Positions 17,923-27,877 of a DNA stretch of 41,218 nucleotides are shown piece by piece. Made by a program: the position numbers and the translations under genes. Position 1 is the first letter of the stretch, and each line of letters starts with the position of its first letter. The stretch is from Alphaproteobacteria bacterium (GTDB taxonomy: Bacteria; Pseudomonadota; Alphaproteobacteria; HIMB59). The notes under the pieces are model-generated. The model worked only from the letters and a program-made list of their open reading frames with translations, did not search any database and was not told the origin of the DNA. The stretch covers positions 1 through 41,218 of the forward strand of contig JAQWMI010000004.1 of the NCBI GenBank assembly GCA_029246865.1, given 5' to 3'.

Positions 17923-19020
17923 ATGGCTGAAGTAAATTTAAAAAATCTCACAAAAAAATACGGTGATGTTGTAGCTGTTCAGGATATGAATTTAAAAATA
18001 CCTCACAATGAATTTTTGGTTTTAGTAGGTCCTTCAGGGTGTGGAAAGTCCACAACTCTAAGAATGATAGCTGGTCTTGAAGAAATTAGCGGTGGAGAAA
18101 TTTATATTGGTGATGAATTAGTAAACAATAAAGATCCAAAAGATAGAAATATATCTATGGTTTTTCAAAACTATGCCTTATATCCGCATATGACTGTAGA
18201 GCAGAACTTAGGATTTAGTTTAAAAATTGCAAAAGTAAATCCATCTGAAATTGAAGAAAAAGTTACAGAAGCAGTTGCTATTCTTGGACTTGAAGATTTA
18301 AGAAAAAGAAAACCCTCTCAATTATCTGGCGGTCAAAGACAAAGAGTGGCTATGGGTAGAGCAATTGTTAGACGCCCAGATGCTTTCCTATTTGATGAAC
18401 CTCTTTCAAATTTAGATGCAAAATTAAGAACTCAAATGAGAACAGAAATCAAAAAATTACATCAAAAGTTAAAAACAACTGTGATTTATGTAACCCATGA
18501 TCAGGTAGAAGCAATGACCTTAGCGGATAGAATTATCATAATGAGAGAGGGTTTTATTGAACAAATAGGATCACCTATTGAAGTTTTCAATAATCCTGTA
18601 AATGTGTTTGTAGCAACTTTTATTGGAAGTCCTCCTATGAATGTCATTGAATGTGAGGTAGTTAATGAAAATAATAATCTATTTATTAAGATTGATAAAG
18701 ATATGTTAATGCCATGCCCCCCATCAAAAAAAGATAAGCTTAAAAAATCTCCTAAGGTATACGTAGGTATAAGAGCTGAAGATATAGTTCCTTCAGAAAA
18801 TTCTACAGATGCTGAAAAAAAAGGCTGGAACTTTGAAAAATCAATTGATCTTGCTGAACCCTTAGGAACAGAAACGCAACTTTTTTTTAAATTAAATGAT
18901 AAAGATGTTATTAGTAGAATGTACAATCCGAGAGTAATTGAAGTTGGAGAAAAAATTAAATTTGAAGTAGATTTAGAAAAAATACATCTATTTGATCATG
19001 AAACAGAAAAAGCAATCTAA
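17923..19020 (+). CDS. Sugar ABC transporter ATP-binding protein (UgpC/MalK type)
   Basis: Walker A GPSGCGKST, signature LSGGQRQRVAMGRA, Walker B AFLFDEPLSNLDA. Confidence 0.96.
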   Translation: MAEVNLKNLTKKYGDVVAVQDMNLKIPHNEFLVLVGPSGCGKSTTLRMIAGLEEISGGEIYIGDELVNNKDPKDRNISMVFQNYALYPHMTVEQNLGFSLKIAKVNPSEIEEKVTEAVAILGLEDLRKRKPSQLSGGQRQRVAMGRAIVRRPDAFLFDEPLSNLDAKLRTQMRTEIKKLHQKLKTTVIYVTHDQVEAMTLADRIIIMREGFIEQIGSPIEVFNNPVNVFVATFIGSPPMNVIECEVVNENNNLFIKIDKDMLMPCPPSKKDKLKKSPKVYVGIRAEDIVPSENSTDAEKKGWNFEKSIDLAEPLGTETQLFFKLNDKDVISRMYNPRVIEVGEKIKFEVDLEKIHLFDHETEKAI

Positions 19021-19813
19021 AAATTATAATGCGCCGGCCCTTGATAAGGGTTTGGATATTTTAGAACTCCTTTCAAATAGTAGTGGAGGATTGACACAAG
19101 CTGAAATTGCTTCCCAATTAAATAAATCAGTAAATGAAATTTATAGGATGATTTCAACTCTAAGAAATAGAGAATATGTGGAGTTTAATGCAAAGACAGA
19201 TGTTTATAATCTTTCTTACAAAATACTTAATATGGCTGCAAAATTCGAGCCAGTTAAAACTCTAACTTCTAGAACTATTCCTTTAATGAAAGAAATTACC
19301 ATAAAGACCAACCAATCCATACATTTAGCAATATTTACTCGTGGAAAAATATTATTAATTGCTCAAGAAGATAGCCCTTCTTCTTTTAATTACCATATGT
19401 CAGTTGGTGCTCATATTGATGCTTTAGAAACTTCATCCGGAAGAGTCCTACTAACATTTCAAACGGAAGAAGAAAGAAAAAGGATGCTTGAGAGAAGAAA
19501 ATTTTATATGAAACTAGATAAAAACCTAAATTATAAAGCATCTAACTTAAGAAAAATTGAAAATAAATTCTCAAAAAGAACGATGCAAAAAATTTTTAAA
19601 GATCGTTATGAGGTAGTTAAAAGTTTACAAATCAAAGGAGTAACAAATATTACTGTTCCTATTCTTGATTACACGAATAACGCTGTTGCTGCCATGACAA
19701 TTCCTTTCGTAGATAGGATTATAAAAGACAATCAATTAGATATAAAACAAGTAACTAATTTATTAGTTTCTTATGGAAAAAAATTATCTTTCGATATGGG
19801 CTTTAGAGAATAA
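18998..19813 (+). CDS. IclR-family transcriptional regulator
   Basis: LDKGLDILELLSNSSGGLTQAEIASQLNKSVNEIYRMISTL wHTH; C-terminal IclR effector-domain features; start overlaps the ABC ATPase gene. Confidence 0.9.
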   Translation: MKQKKQSKNYNAPALDKGLDILELLSNSSGGLTQAEIASQLNKSVNEIYRMISTLRNREYVEFNAKTDVYNLSYKILNMAAKFEPVKTLTSRTIPLMKEITIKTNQSIHLAIFTRGKILLIAQEDSPSSFNYHMSVGAHIDALETSSGRVLLTFQTEEERKRMLERRKFYMKLDKNLNYKASNLRKIENKFSKRTMQKIFKDRYEVVKSLQIKGVTNITVPILDYTNNAVAAMTIPFVDRIIKDNQLDIKQVTNLLVSYGKKLSFDMGFRE

Positions 19814-19817
19814 AAAA

Positions 19818-20471
19818 ATGAGTGTAAATAATTTTACTGATAGATTGGCAAAATGTTATTCAGGAGTGGTTCATGATATAATGAGAGACGATGGTCACAA
19901 AAATTTTACTCTTCCTCCCTCTATCAAGCCATGTAAGAACAACCATGTTTTGGCTGGGCAGATTTTTACTATGGAAGGATTAGTTGACAAAACCCTCAAT
20001 CATCATGAAACTCTTCTAGCCTGGACTGGTTTTCTATCTAAGGCTCCAAATAATAAAGTTATTATTTGCCAACCTAACAACCATGAAATTGCTTTGATGG
20101 GAGAATTATCTGCAGAAACGTTACAGCTTAAGGGTGTTAGAGGTTATATTGTTGACGGAGGTGCAAGAGATATTGACTTTACATTAAAAATTGATTTTCC
20201 CTTATGGTGTAGTTTTTACACACCAAGAGATGTTGTTGGATATTGGAAGCCCACAAGTTTTGAACAGACAATAAAAATTGGTGATACGATTATTCACAAT
20301 AATGACTATGTATTAGCTGATATTGATGGAGTAGTAATAATTCCTCAAAATATTATTGAAGATATAATTATCAGGTCAGAAAAATTAATTAATACTGAGA
20401 ATTTAGTACGTAAGGCAATCAAAGATGGAATGGACCCTCAAGAAGCTTATTTAAAATTTGGTGCTTTTTAA
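19818..20471 (+). CDS. RraA-like family protein (aldolase/demethylmenaquinone methyltransferase-like fold)
   Basis: LKGVRGYIVDGGARDID and GDTIIHNNDYVLADIDGVVIIPQ are RraA-family motifs; ATG at 19818. Confidence 0.88.
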   Translation: MSVNNFTDRLAKCYSGVVHDIMRDDGHKNFTLPPSIKPCKNNHVLAGQIFTMEGLVDKTLNHHETLLAWTGFLSKAPNNKVIICQPNNHEIALMGELSAETLQLKGVRGYIVDGGARDIDFTLKIDFPLWCSFYTPRDVVGYWKPTSFEQTIKIGDTIIHNNDYVLADIDGVVIIPQNIIEDIIIRSEKLINTENLVRKAIKDGMDPQEAYLKFGAF

Positions 20472-20475
20472 GAAA

Positions 20476-20922
20476 CTATTTTTTTCTTTCAACTAACAAA
20501 ATGTGCTCTGAATAACAAACACATTTGTCGTTCTGATTTAAAATCTCACATGCTTCGACAACTTGCCCAAATTCTGGCCTTTTAGGATCATCATTTTTTG
20601 CTTTTATAGTAACTTTGGTGTGAATGGTATCTCCGATGAAAACTGGATTAGGAAAACGGAGTCTCTCAAAACCATATGTGAAAGCCCTCTTATTGACAAT
20701 AGAAGCAGTTAAAGCAATACCAATGGAGAAAGTGCAACTAAATTGTGCAATACGTTGTCCAAAAGGTCCTTTTTTAGCAAATTCTGCATCCACGTGGTGC
20801 GGATAAAAATCTCCTGAGTGCATGGCGTGAGTTACAATGTCAGTTTCGGTAATAGTCCTACCTCCAGTAATTCTCTCGTCACCTAGTACGTAATCTTCAA
20901 AAAATTGTTCTACTTCTACCAT
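20476..20922 (-). CDS. MaoC-like hot-dog dehydratase
   Basis: FEDYVLGDERITGGRTITETDIVTHAMHSGDFYPHHVDAEFAKKGPFGQRIAQ, typical R-hydratase fold. Confidence 0.9.
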   Translation of the reverse strand: MVEVEQFFEDYVLGDERITGGRTITETDIVTHAMHSGDFYPHHVDAEFAKKGPFGQRIAQFSCTFSIGIALTASIVNKRAFTYGFERLRFPNPVFIGDTIHTKVTIKAKNDDPKRPEFGQVVEACEILNQNDKCVCYSEHILLVERKK

Positions 20923-20939
20923 GTCTTCCTCCTAAAAAT

Positions 20940-20960
20940 ATTGCTAATTAATTTAGCAAT
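20940..20960. promoter_or_regulatory. Candidate operator palindrome in the divergent MaoC promoter region
   Basis: ATTGCTAA-TTAAT-TTAGCAAT, perfect 8-bp arms. Confidence 0.4.
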
Positions 20961-21006
20961 TTAATATTTATTAATCTTATATATTAATATATAACTGATT
21001 TTATAT

Positions 21007-21573
21007 ATGAATAAAAGTTTTAAATATGAACATACAGTAGGTAAAGAGTCAACACACCCTAAAGATATGCCTAATGACCATTCGTCGATACCTGTATGGA
21101 ATTCTGAAAATTGGTTTTATGAAGATGTTATAATTAATCATAAAATTCGCTCCTTAAGGAGGACGATATCTGAGGGAGAAGCTATGCAATTCAATTGCAT
21201 GGTACTTGATATGCATCCTTATGTGGGTGACGATCACTTTGCAAAAAACGAAGGAGTATTTGATAAACGTTTAGTTGCGGGAGCTATGGTATTTTCTTAT
21301 GGTCTTGGTTTGGTTGCTACTAATTGCGTAAACTCTTTTAGTTACGGTTACGATCGCTTAAGGTTTATTAAACCAACATTTATTGGAGATACGATTTATA
21401 CCATTAGAACTAATATGGAAAAAAATCCTAAATATGAAAAAATGGGACTGGTAAGAACTAGTTATGAAGTTTTTAAAGGAGAGGGTGAAATTGTATTATA
21501 TTGCGAGCATCTTCATTCTGTCTTATACAAGAATCCAGATCAATTTAAAGATAAGATAGATACTAAAAAATGA
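21007..21573 (+). CDS. MaoC-like hot-dog protein
   Basis: [66 protein letters not shown]. Confidence 0.85.
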   Translation: MNKSFKYEHTVGKESTHPKDMPNDHSSIPVWNSENWFYEDVIINHKIRSLRRTISEGEAMQFNCMVLDMHPYVGDDHFAKNEGVFDKRLVAGAMVFSYGLGLVATNCVNSFSYGYDRLRFIKPTFIGDTIYTIRTNMEKNPKYEKMGLVRTSYEVFKGEGEIVLYCEHLHSVLYKNPDQFKDKIDTKK

Positions 21574-22706
21574 TTACATTAAAGGGAATGACTTGGGATC
21601 ACCCAAGAGGATTTGATCCGATGATAGCTACGAGTAATGAATTTAATATTCTGAACTCTGGTAATGTTTCTATTAATTGGGATAAAAGATCACTCCAAGC
21701 ATTTGCCGATAGACCAATTGAAGAAATGACAAGTGAATACGATTTAATAGTCATCGATTATCCTCATGTCGGAGAGGTTGCGGCTAAAAATTTATTAGCT
21801 CAATTTGATATACCTTCCTATGATGGTAAATTAAGTAAATTAAAATCAGAGTCAGTTGGAAGATCTTTTGAAAGTTATAGGGTTGATGATCACCAGTGGG
21901 CTCTTCCAATTGATGCCGCCACACAAGTGGCTGCATATAGAAAGGATTTAATTGGATCTTTACCAAAAAATTGGAACGATCTGATTGATTTAGCTAAGCA
22001 AAGTAAAGTTTTATGGCCTTTAAAACCAGTTCATGCAATGAGCAGTTTTTATAGTATTTATAATAATATTGGCAAAACATTTAATCCATTGAATAGAAAT
22101 TTTGTTCTTAAAGATCAAAGTATTAAAACTCTGAAAATGATAAAAAGTATTGCAGACTTACTACCAAAACAATGCTTCAGTATGGATCCTATAGATACTG
22201 CTGAGTCTATGTCTGAAAATAATCATGAAGTTTATTGTCCATATCTTTATGGCTTTTCTAATTATTCACGTCAATCTTTTAAAGCAAATATTTTATTTTA
22301 TACAAATGTTTTAGATCTGTCAGGAAAAGGCCCTGCAGGAACTCATTTAGGTGGTACAGGAATTGCAGTTTCATCTCAAAGTAAACATAAAAATTATGCT
22401 ATGGATTATGCTTATTGGATAGCAAGTTCAGAATGTCAAAAAAAAACGTATTACGAAAATGGAGGGCAACCAGGTAATGCTATTGCTTGGGAAGATCAAA
22501 AAATTAACAATGAAACAAATAATTTTTTTAGCAATACTAGGCAAACACTAGAAGATGCCTGGGTGAGACCAAAACATAATGGTTATATGAATTTTCAAGA
22601 TGAGGGTGGCAATATCATTAACGAATATTTGCAAAATTCTGGCGATGAAGAAAAAATATATGAAAAACTCAAATCTGAGTATAAGCAAAGTTTTAAAGAT
22701 GAATAA
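21570..22706 (+). CDS. Extracellular-solute-binding-protein-like protein lacking a signal peptide
   Basis: SBP-like fold features ([16 protein letters not shown]-type region, [42 protein letters not shown]) but N-terminus [18 protein letters not shown] is not a signal sequence. Confidence 0.75.
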   Translation: MITLKGMTWDHPRGFDPMIATSNEFNILNSGNVSINWDKRSLQAFADRPIEEMTSEYDLIVIDYPHVGEVAAKNLLAQFDIPSYDGKLSKLKSESVGRSFESYRVDDHQWALPIDAATQVAAYRKDLIGSLPKNWNDLIDLAKQSKVLWPLKPVHAMSSFYSIYNNIGKTFNPLNRNFVLKDQSIKTLKMIKSIADLLPKQCFSMDPIDTAESMSENNHEVYCPYLYGFSNYSRQSFKANILFYTNVLDLSGKGPAGTHLGGTGIAVSSQSKHKNYAMDYAYWIASSECQKKTYYENGGQPGNAIAWEDQKINNETNNFFSNTRQTLEDAWVRPKHNGYMNFQDEGGNIINEYLQNSGDEEKIYEKLKSEYKQSFKDE

Positions 22707-23856
22707 TAATGCAAGTAGGCCTCTACATGGTTTAACTGTCATAGAGTTCAGTCAGTTTCTGTCAGGGCCATATGCAGGATTGAGATTAGCTGATTTAGGA
22801 GCAAGAGTTATTAAAATAGAAAGACCTGGTCAGGGAGATTTATGTAGAAATATTTACATCAGTGATACAGATTTAGATGGTGATAGTACTTTATTTCATG
22901 CAATAAATAGAAACAAAGAGAGTTTTGCTGCTAATCTAAAAGATCCAAATGATCTAGCTAAAGTTAAAAAATTAATTTCTAAGGCAGATATTATGACACA
23001 AAATTTTAGACCAGGTGTTATTGAGAGAATAGGGCTAGATTACGAAACTGTTAAAAAAATCAATCCTAAGATTGTTTATGGCACTATTTCTGGTTACGGA
23101 TCTGAGGGCCCTTGGGAAAAACTTCCTGGACAAGATTTGCTCGCTCAATCTAGATCAGGTTTAGTTTGGTTAAATGGAAATGGGGGAGACGCCCCTACAC
23201 CTATGGGTTTAGCTGTTGCTGATATGTTAGCAGGTCATAATTTAGTTGAAGGCATACTAGCTTCTACTATAAAAAGTTTAAAAACCAATGAAGGTAGTCA
23301 TGTAGAAACTAGTTTAATTGAAGCTTTACTGGATTTTCAGTTTGAGGTTTTAACAACTTATTTTAGCGATGGTAATAGAAAGCCTGTTCGTAGTTCGTAT
23401 AATAATGCTCACGCATATTTATCTGCGCCTTACGGTATTTATAAAACTAAGGATGGTTTTTTGGCAATAGCTATGACTCCTATTCCTCAATTAGGAGAGT
23501 TATTAAAACTAAAATCAATTCAATCTCTCGATAATCAAGCAGAATGGTTTACAAAAAAAGATGAGATTAAAAAAATGATTGGAGACTGGCTCTCAACTCA
23601 AACAACCCAACACTGGTTAGATATACTAGAGCCTGCAGATATTTGGTGTGCTGAAGTTTTAGACTGGGAAAAAATGTTAAACCACGAAGGTTTTAAAGTT
23701 TTAGATATGCTGCAAAGAATAAAAAGGTTTGATGGTCTTGATATTGAAACATTAAGATGCCCAATTAGAATAAATAAAGAAATTTTTAAGTCTGAAATTG
23801 CAGCTCCTGTGATAGGTCAACATACTGATAAAATTAACAAAGAATATAATCTATGA
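22699..23856 (+). CDS. CaiB/BaiF-family CoA transferase
   Basis: GLTVIEFSQFLSGPYAGLRLADLGARVIKIERPGQGDLCR; QNFRPGVIERIGLDYE; ATG at 22699 chosen over the longer ORF start. Confidence 0.93.
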   Translation: MNNNASRPLHGLTVIEFSQFLSGPYAGLRLADLGARVIKIERPGQGDLCRNIYISDTDLDGDSTLFHAINRNKESFAANLKDPNDLAKVKKLISKADIMTQNFRPGVIERIGLDYETVKKINPKIVYGTISGYGSEGPWEKLPGQDLLAQSRSGLVWLNGNGGDAPTPMGLAVADMLAGHNLVEGILASTIKSLKTNEGSHVETSLIEALLDFQFEVLTTYFSDGNRKPVRSSYNNAHAYLSAPYGIYKTKDGFLAIAMTPIPQLGELLKLKSIQSLDNQAEWFTKKDEIKKMIGDWLSTQTTQHWLDILEPADIWCAEVLDWEKMLNHEGFKVLDMLQRIKRFDGLDIETLRCPIRINKEIFKSEIAAPVIGQHTDKINKEYNL

Positions 23857-24959
23857 AAATTAAAGATATTGAAATTCGTATGTGCCGGCACAAAGAAGCT
23901 GGAATGCATGATACGCAAATGCGTGATGGTAAAAAGTCAGATTTAGAATTTTTAGTAATAACATTTCATACAGATGAAGGACTTTCTTCTTCAACATTTG
24001 GATTTGCTGGAAGAGGAGCAGAAATGGCTGGTGAAATAGCAAATTCAATTTTTAAACCTTTTTTTCTTGGACGCGACCCTCTTTATAGAGAGAAACACTG
24101 GCATGAATATAGAACTGCTGATAGGTGGTGGAACCATGCTCCCATTTATAGTTATGGGCCTTTCGATATTAACTGTTGGTTGTTATCTTCAATGCAAGCA
24201 GAGCAACCCCTCTATAAATATCTTGGTGCTTACAGAGACTCAGTCCCGATCTATGGCAGTTCATTAGTATTAAGTTCTCCTGATGCTTATGCAAAAGAAG
24301 CACTTGAGTATAAAAGTAGGGGCTTTAACGCTTATAAACTTCATCCTCCTGGTGATTATGATTTTGATTTAGAGGCTCATAAAGCTGTGAGAAAAGCTGT
24401 AGGCGATGATTTTAAATTAATGAGTGATCCCGTTGCTCCTTATACATTTGAGCAAGCATTAAGATTTGGAAGAGAATTAGAGAAGTTAAATTTCTATTGG
24501 TATGAAGAGCCATTATTTGATGAAAACTTTCATAATTTAAGAGAGTTAACGAGAATTTTAGATATTCCTATAGTAGGAACTGAAGTTATAGCAAAACACC
24601 CGTATAGTGTTGCAGAATGTATTTCAACAAGAGTGGTTGATGTTGTAAGAGCTGACCCTTCATGGAGTGGGGGTATAACAGCTACAATGAAAACAGCTCA
24701 TTTAGCAGAAAGTTTTGGAGTTACATGTGAAATACATACTGGAATTTATCATCCTTTAGAATTAGTTAATTTGCATTGTTGTGCTGCTATAAAAAATTGT
24801 GAATTTTTTGAAATATTGCTCCCTTACGATTTGTTTAATTTTGGATTAAAGGAGCCAATTAAAATCGAAGAAGGAAAAGCACTTCTTCCTAATGAGCCAG
24901 GTTTAGGTATTGATTTAGATTGGGATTTTATTGATAATACGACTTTTAAGAAACTATAA
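23853..24959 (+). CDS. Enolase-superfamily (MR/MLE-like) enzyme
   Basis: AYKLHPPG, LMSDPVAPY, WYEEPLFD, GTEVIAKH, EIHTGIY. Confidence 0.87.
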   Translation: MKIKDIEIRMCRHKEAGMHDTQMRDGKKSDLEFLVITFHTDEGLSSSTFGFAGRGAEMAGEIANSIFKPFFLGRDPLYREKHWHEYRTADRWWNHAPIYSYGPFDINCWLLSSMQAEQPLYKYLGAYRDSVPIYGSSLVLSSPDAYAKEALEYKSRGFNAYKLHPPGDYDFDLEAHKAVRKAVGDDFKLMSDPVAPYTFEQALRFGRELEKLNFYWYEEPLFDENFHNLRELTRILDIPIVGTEVIAKHPYSVAECISTRVVDVVRADPSWSGGITATMKTAHLAESFGVTCEIHTGIYHPLELVNLHCCAAIKNCEFFEILLPYDLFNFGLKEPIKIEEGKALLPNEPGLGIDLDWDFIDNTTFKKL

Positions 24960-24993
24960 GAAATGATGTTCAATTCTTGATAAAGATTTATAT

Positions 24994-26295
24994 ATGATAA
25001 AAATTATAAACATGAATGTTGAAGACGTTAGATTTCCAACATCAAAAGATTTAACAGGCTCAGATGCTATACATACAGACCCTGATTATTCCGCAACGTA
25101 CGTAACAATTACTACTTCTGACAATAACCTTAAAGGTTATGGCCTAGCTTTTACTTTAGGAAAAGGTAACGATATTGTTGCAGAATGTATTAAACACTTT
25201 TTCCCATTATTTAACGGGTTATCAATTGATGAAATAGAAAAAAATATTGGAAAGTTATGGTATGACTGTGCAGATCACAGTCAACTTCGATGGTTAGGTC
25301 CAGAAAAAGGGGTAGTGCACATGGCACTAGCCGCAATATTTAATGCTCTTTGGGATTTGATAGCAAAAAAAAATCAAAAACCTTTATGGCAATTCGTAGT
25401 TGAAAGTAAGCCTGAAACAATCATAAATTGGTTAACATTTAAAAATATTGAAGATGTCTTAACAAAAGATGATGCTTTTAAAATTCTAACAAAAAGCCAA
25501 GAGTTCAAGAAAGAGAGAATAGAAAAAATCTTAAAAGAAGGCTATCCATCTTATACTACGGCTGCTGGTTGGCTTGGATATTCTGATGAAAAAATTGTGG
25601 AGCTATGTCAGAAATTTATGTCTATGGGATGGAAGCATTTTAAGATCAAAGTTGGTTTAGATTTAGAAGCAGACGTTAAAAGACTTGCTTTAATTCGTCA
25701 GACTATTGGTGATGATTGTTCCATCATGGTTGATGCTAATCAACAATGGAGCGTAGAACAGTCAATCAAACATATTAATGCTTATAAGCAATTTAATTTA
25801 TTATTTGTAGAAGAGCCTATTAGTCCGGATGACGTTTTAGGTTTTACTAAAATTAAAAAAGCTGTTGGCGATGTTAGGCTTGCGACCGGGGAGGCTTGTG
25901 GAGGTCGGGTTATGTTTAAGCAATTTCTTGAATCTGGAGCTATGAATATATGTCAAATTGATAGCTGCCGATTAGGAAGCATTAATGAAATTTTAACAGT
26001 TCTTTTAATGGCACATAAGCTCAATGTCCCAGTCTTTCCACATGCTGGCGGTGTGGGTCTTTGCGAGTATGTTCAACATTTATGCATGATTGACTATGTT
26101 TTGATTAACGGTGAAAAAGATAATAAAGTTGTTGAATATATGGATAGTTTACATGAGCATTTTATTTACCCATGCAATCTTAAAGAAAGTCATTACATGC
26201 CACCTTTAGATCATGGATATTCAGTTGAAATGAAAGAAGATTCAATCAATACATATTCTTTTCCTAATGGAAATTATTGGAGAGAAAATCAATGA
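24994..26295 (+). CDS. L-fuconate dehydratase
   Basis: DVRFPTSKDLTGSDAIHTDPDYSATYV, SQLRWLGPEKGVVHMA, YTTAAGWLGYSDEK, HFKIKVGLD, VDANQQW, FPHAGGVGLCEYVQHL closely match the FucD family. Confidence 0.92.
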   Translation: MIKIINMNVEDVRFPTSKDLTGSDAIHTDPDYSATYVTITTSDNNLKGYGLAFTLGKGNDIVAECIKHFFPLFNGLSIDEIEKNIGKLWYDCADHSQLRWLGPEKGVVHMALAAIFNALWDLIAKKNQKPLWQFVVESKPETIINWLTFKNIEDVLTKDDAFKILTKSQEFKKERIEKILKEGYPSYTTAAGWLGYSDEKIVELCQKFMSMGWKHFKIKVGLDLEADVKRLALIRQTIGDDCSIMVDANQQWSVEQSIKHINAYKQFNLLFVEEPISPDDVLGFTKIKKAVGDVRLATGEACGGRVMFKQFLESGAMNICQIDSCRLGSINEILTVLLMAHKLNVPVFPHAGGVGLCEYVQHLCMIDYVLINGEKDNKVVEYMDSLHEHFIYPCNLKESHYMPPLDHGYSVEMKEDSINTYSFPNGNYWRENQ

Positions 26296-27029
26296 GATTA
26301 AAAGACAAAAGAATTATTGTGACGGCAGCAGCTCAAGGTATTGGAAGAGCAACAGCATTAGCATTCCAAAAAGAAGGCGCTGAAGTAATTGCAACTGATA
26401 TTAACTTAAAAAAACTAGAAGAGTTAAAAAGTGAAAATACAAATATTAAAATTCAACATTTAGACTCAACTAACAAAGAAGATGTTGAAAAATTTGCTAG
26501 TACAGTGGGAGTGGTTGATATTCTATTTCATGGAGTAGGCTATGTTCATCATGGGACAATACTGGATTGCTCTTCTGAAGAATTTCATAATTCTATAAAT
26601 ATTAATGTTTATTCTGCTTACTTAATGAGTTTTTACTTATTACCTCAAATGTTAAAGCAGAAAAAAGGTAATATAGTTATTGTCTCTTCAGCTGCCTCAA
26701 ATGTTAAAGGCGCTCCAAATAGGTTTATTTATGGAACAACAAAAGCGGCGTTAAATGGATTTGTAAAAGCTATAGCAGCTGATTATGTAAAGGATGGAAT
26801 TCGCTGTAATGCCATTCTCCCTGGAACAGTTGAGACTCCTTCTTGGGAGGGGAGAGTAAACTTGGCTGAGGATCCAGTACAGGCCAGAAAAGATTTTATA
26901 GCAAGACAAGCTATGGGAAGACTAGCTAAACCTGAAGAAATTGCATCAATGGCAATTTACTTAGCAAGTGATGAATCAGCCTTTTTAACAGGCACATTAA
27001 ATTTAATTGATGGAGGATGGACTTTATAA
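26292..27029 (+). CDS. SDR oxidoreductase, probable 2-keto-3-deoxy-L-fuconate dehydrogenase
   Basis: TAAAQGIGRATALAF, YGTTKAALNGFVKA, FLTGTLNLIDGGWTL; directly downstream of the fuconate dehydratase. Confidence 0.87.
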   Translation: MRLKDKRIIVTAAAQGIGRATALAFQKEGAEVIATDINLKKLEELKSENTNIKIQHLDSTNKEDVEKFASTVGVVDILFHGVGYVHHGTILDCSSEEFHNSININVYSAYLMSFYLLPQMLKQKKGNIVIVSSAASNVKGAPNRFIYGTTKAALNGFVKAIAADYVKDGIRCNAILPGTVETPSWEGRVNLAEDPVQARKDFIARQAMGRLAKPEEIASMAIYLASDESAFLTGTLNLIDGGWTL

Positions 27030-27877
27030 TGAAAACATTAAGATACAGAGAGGGTGACTCTACAAAACCAGGGATATTGGACTCTGATGGTGTAATAAGA
27101 GACATCTCAAGCCTTGTTAAAGATTGGGATAGTTCAACTGTTACCACAGAAAATCTTCAATCTATCATGGCTCAAGATTTATCAGTACTTCCTTTAGTTG
27201 ATAATATTGACAGTATTGCCCCATGCGTTGCTGAAAAAACTGTAGGGAAATTTGTTTGTATTGGTCTTAACTATTCAGATCATGCAGAAGAAACTGGTAT
27301 GGAGATACCTCCAGAGCCTGTTATTTTTTTTAAAGCAACAAGTGCTATAGTTGGCCCAGATGATGATGTTATTATTCCTAAAAAATCTGTTAAGTCTGAT
27401 TGGGAGGTGGAATTAGGTATAGTTATTGGAAAAGAAGCGAAGCATATAAATGAAAATGAATCTCAAGACCATATAGCTGGCTATTGTGTAATCAATGACC
27501 TCAGTGAAAGAGAATTTCAGTTAGAAAAATCAGGTCAGTGGGTTAAAGGAAAATCCTGTGATACTTTTGGACCTATTGGTCCTTATATAGTTACTAAAGA
27601 TGAAATACCTGATCCTCAGAATTTGAAATTATGGTTGGATGTAAATGGTAAGAGAATGCAGGATGGTTCGACTAAAACTATGGTTTACGGCGTAAATTTT
27701 CTAGTAAGTTATGTGAGTCAGTTTATGTCTCTTCAGCCAGGAGACATTATTTCTACAGGTACTCCTCCAGGAGTTGGTCTTGGGATGAAACCTCAAGTCT
27801 ACCTTAAGCCAGGAGATGTTATGGAACTTGGAATTGAAGGTCTTGGGACTCAAAAGCAAAAAACTATTCAAGGATAA
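27029..27877 (+). CDS. Fumarylacetoacetate hydrolase family protein, probable diketo-deoxyfuconate hydrolase
   Basis: KFVCIGLNYSDHAEETGMEIPPEPVIFFKATSA, DWEVELGIVIGK, ISTGTPPGVGLG. Confidence 0.9.
   Translation: MKTLRYREGDSTKPGILDSDGVIRDISSLVKDWDSSTVTTENLQSIMAQDLSVLPLVDNIDSIAPCVAEKTVGKFVCIGLNYSDHAEETGMEIPPEPVIFFKATSAIVGPDDDVIIPKKSVKSDWEVELGIVIGKEAKHINENESQDHIAGYCVINDLSEREFQLEKSGQWVKGKSCDTFGPIGPYIVTKDEIPDPQNLKLWLDVNGKRMQDGSTKTMVYGVNFLVSYVSQFMSLQPGDIISTGTPPGVGLGMKPQVYLKPGDVMELGIEGLGTQKQKTIQG

Noticed and set aside
18501-18926. 141-aa minus-strand ORF
   Set aside because: Antisense to the ABC ATPase; no recognisable motifs.
23860-24267. ORFs 23860..24048 (-) and 24067..24267 (+)
   Set aside because: Both are embedded out of frame in the enolase-superfamily gene, with no support.
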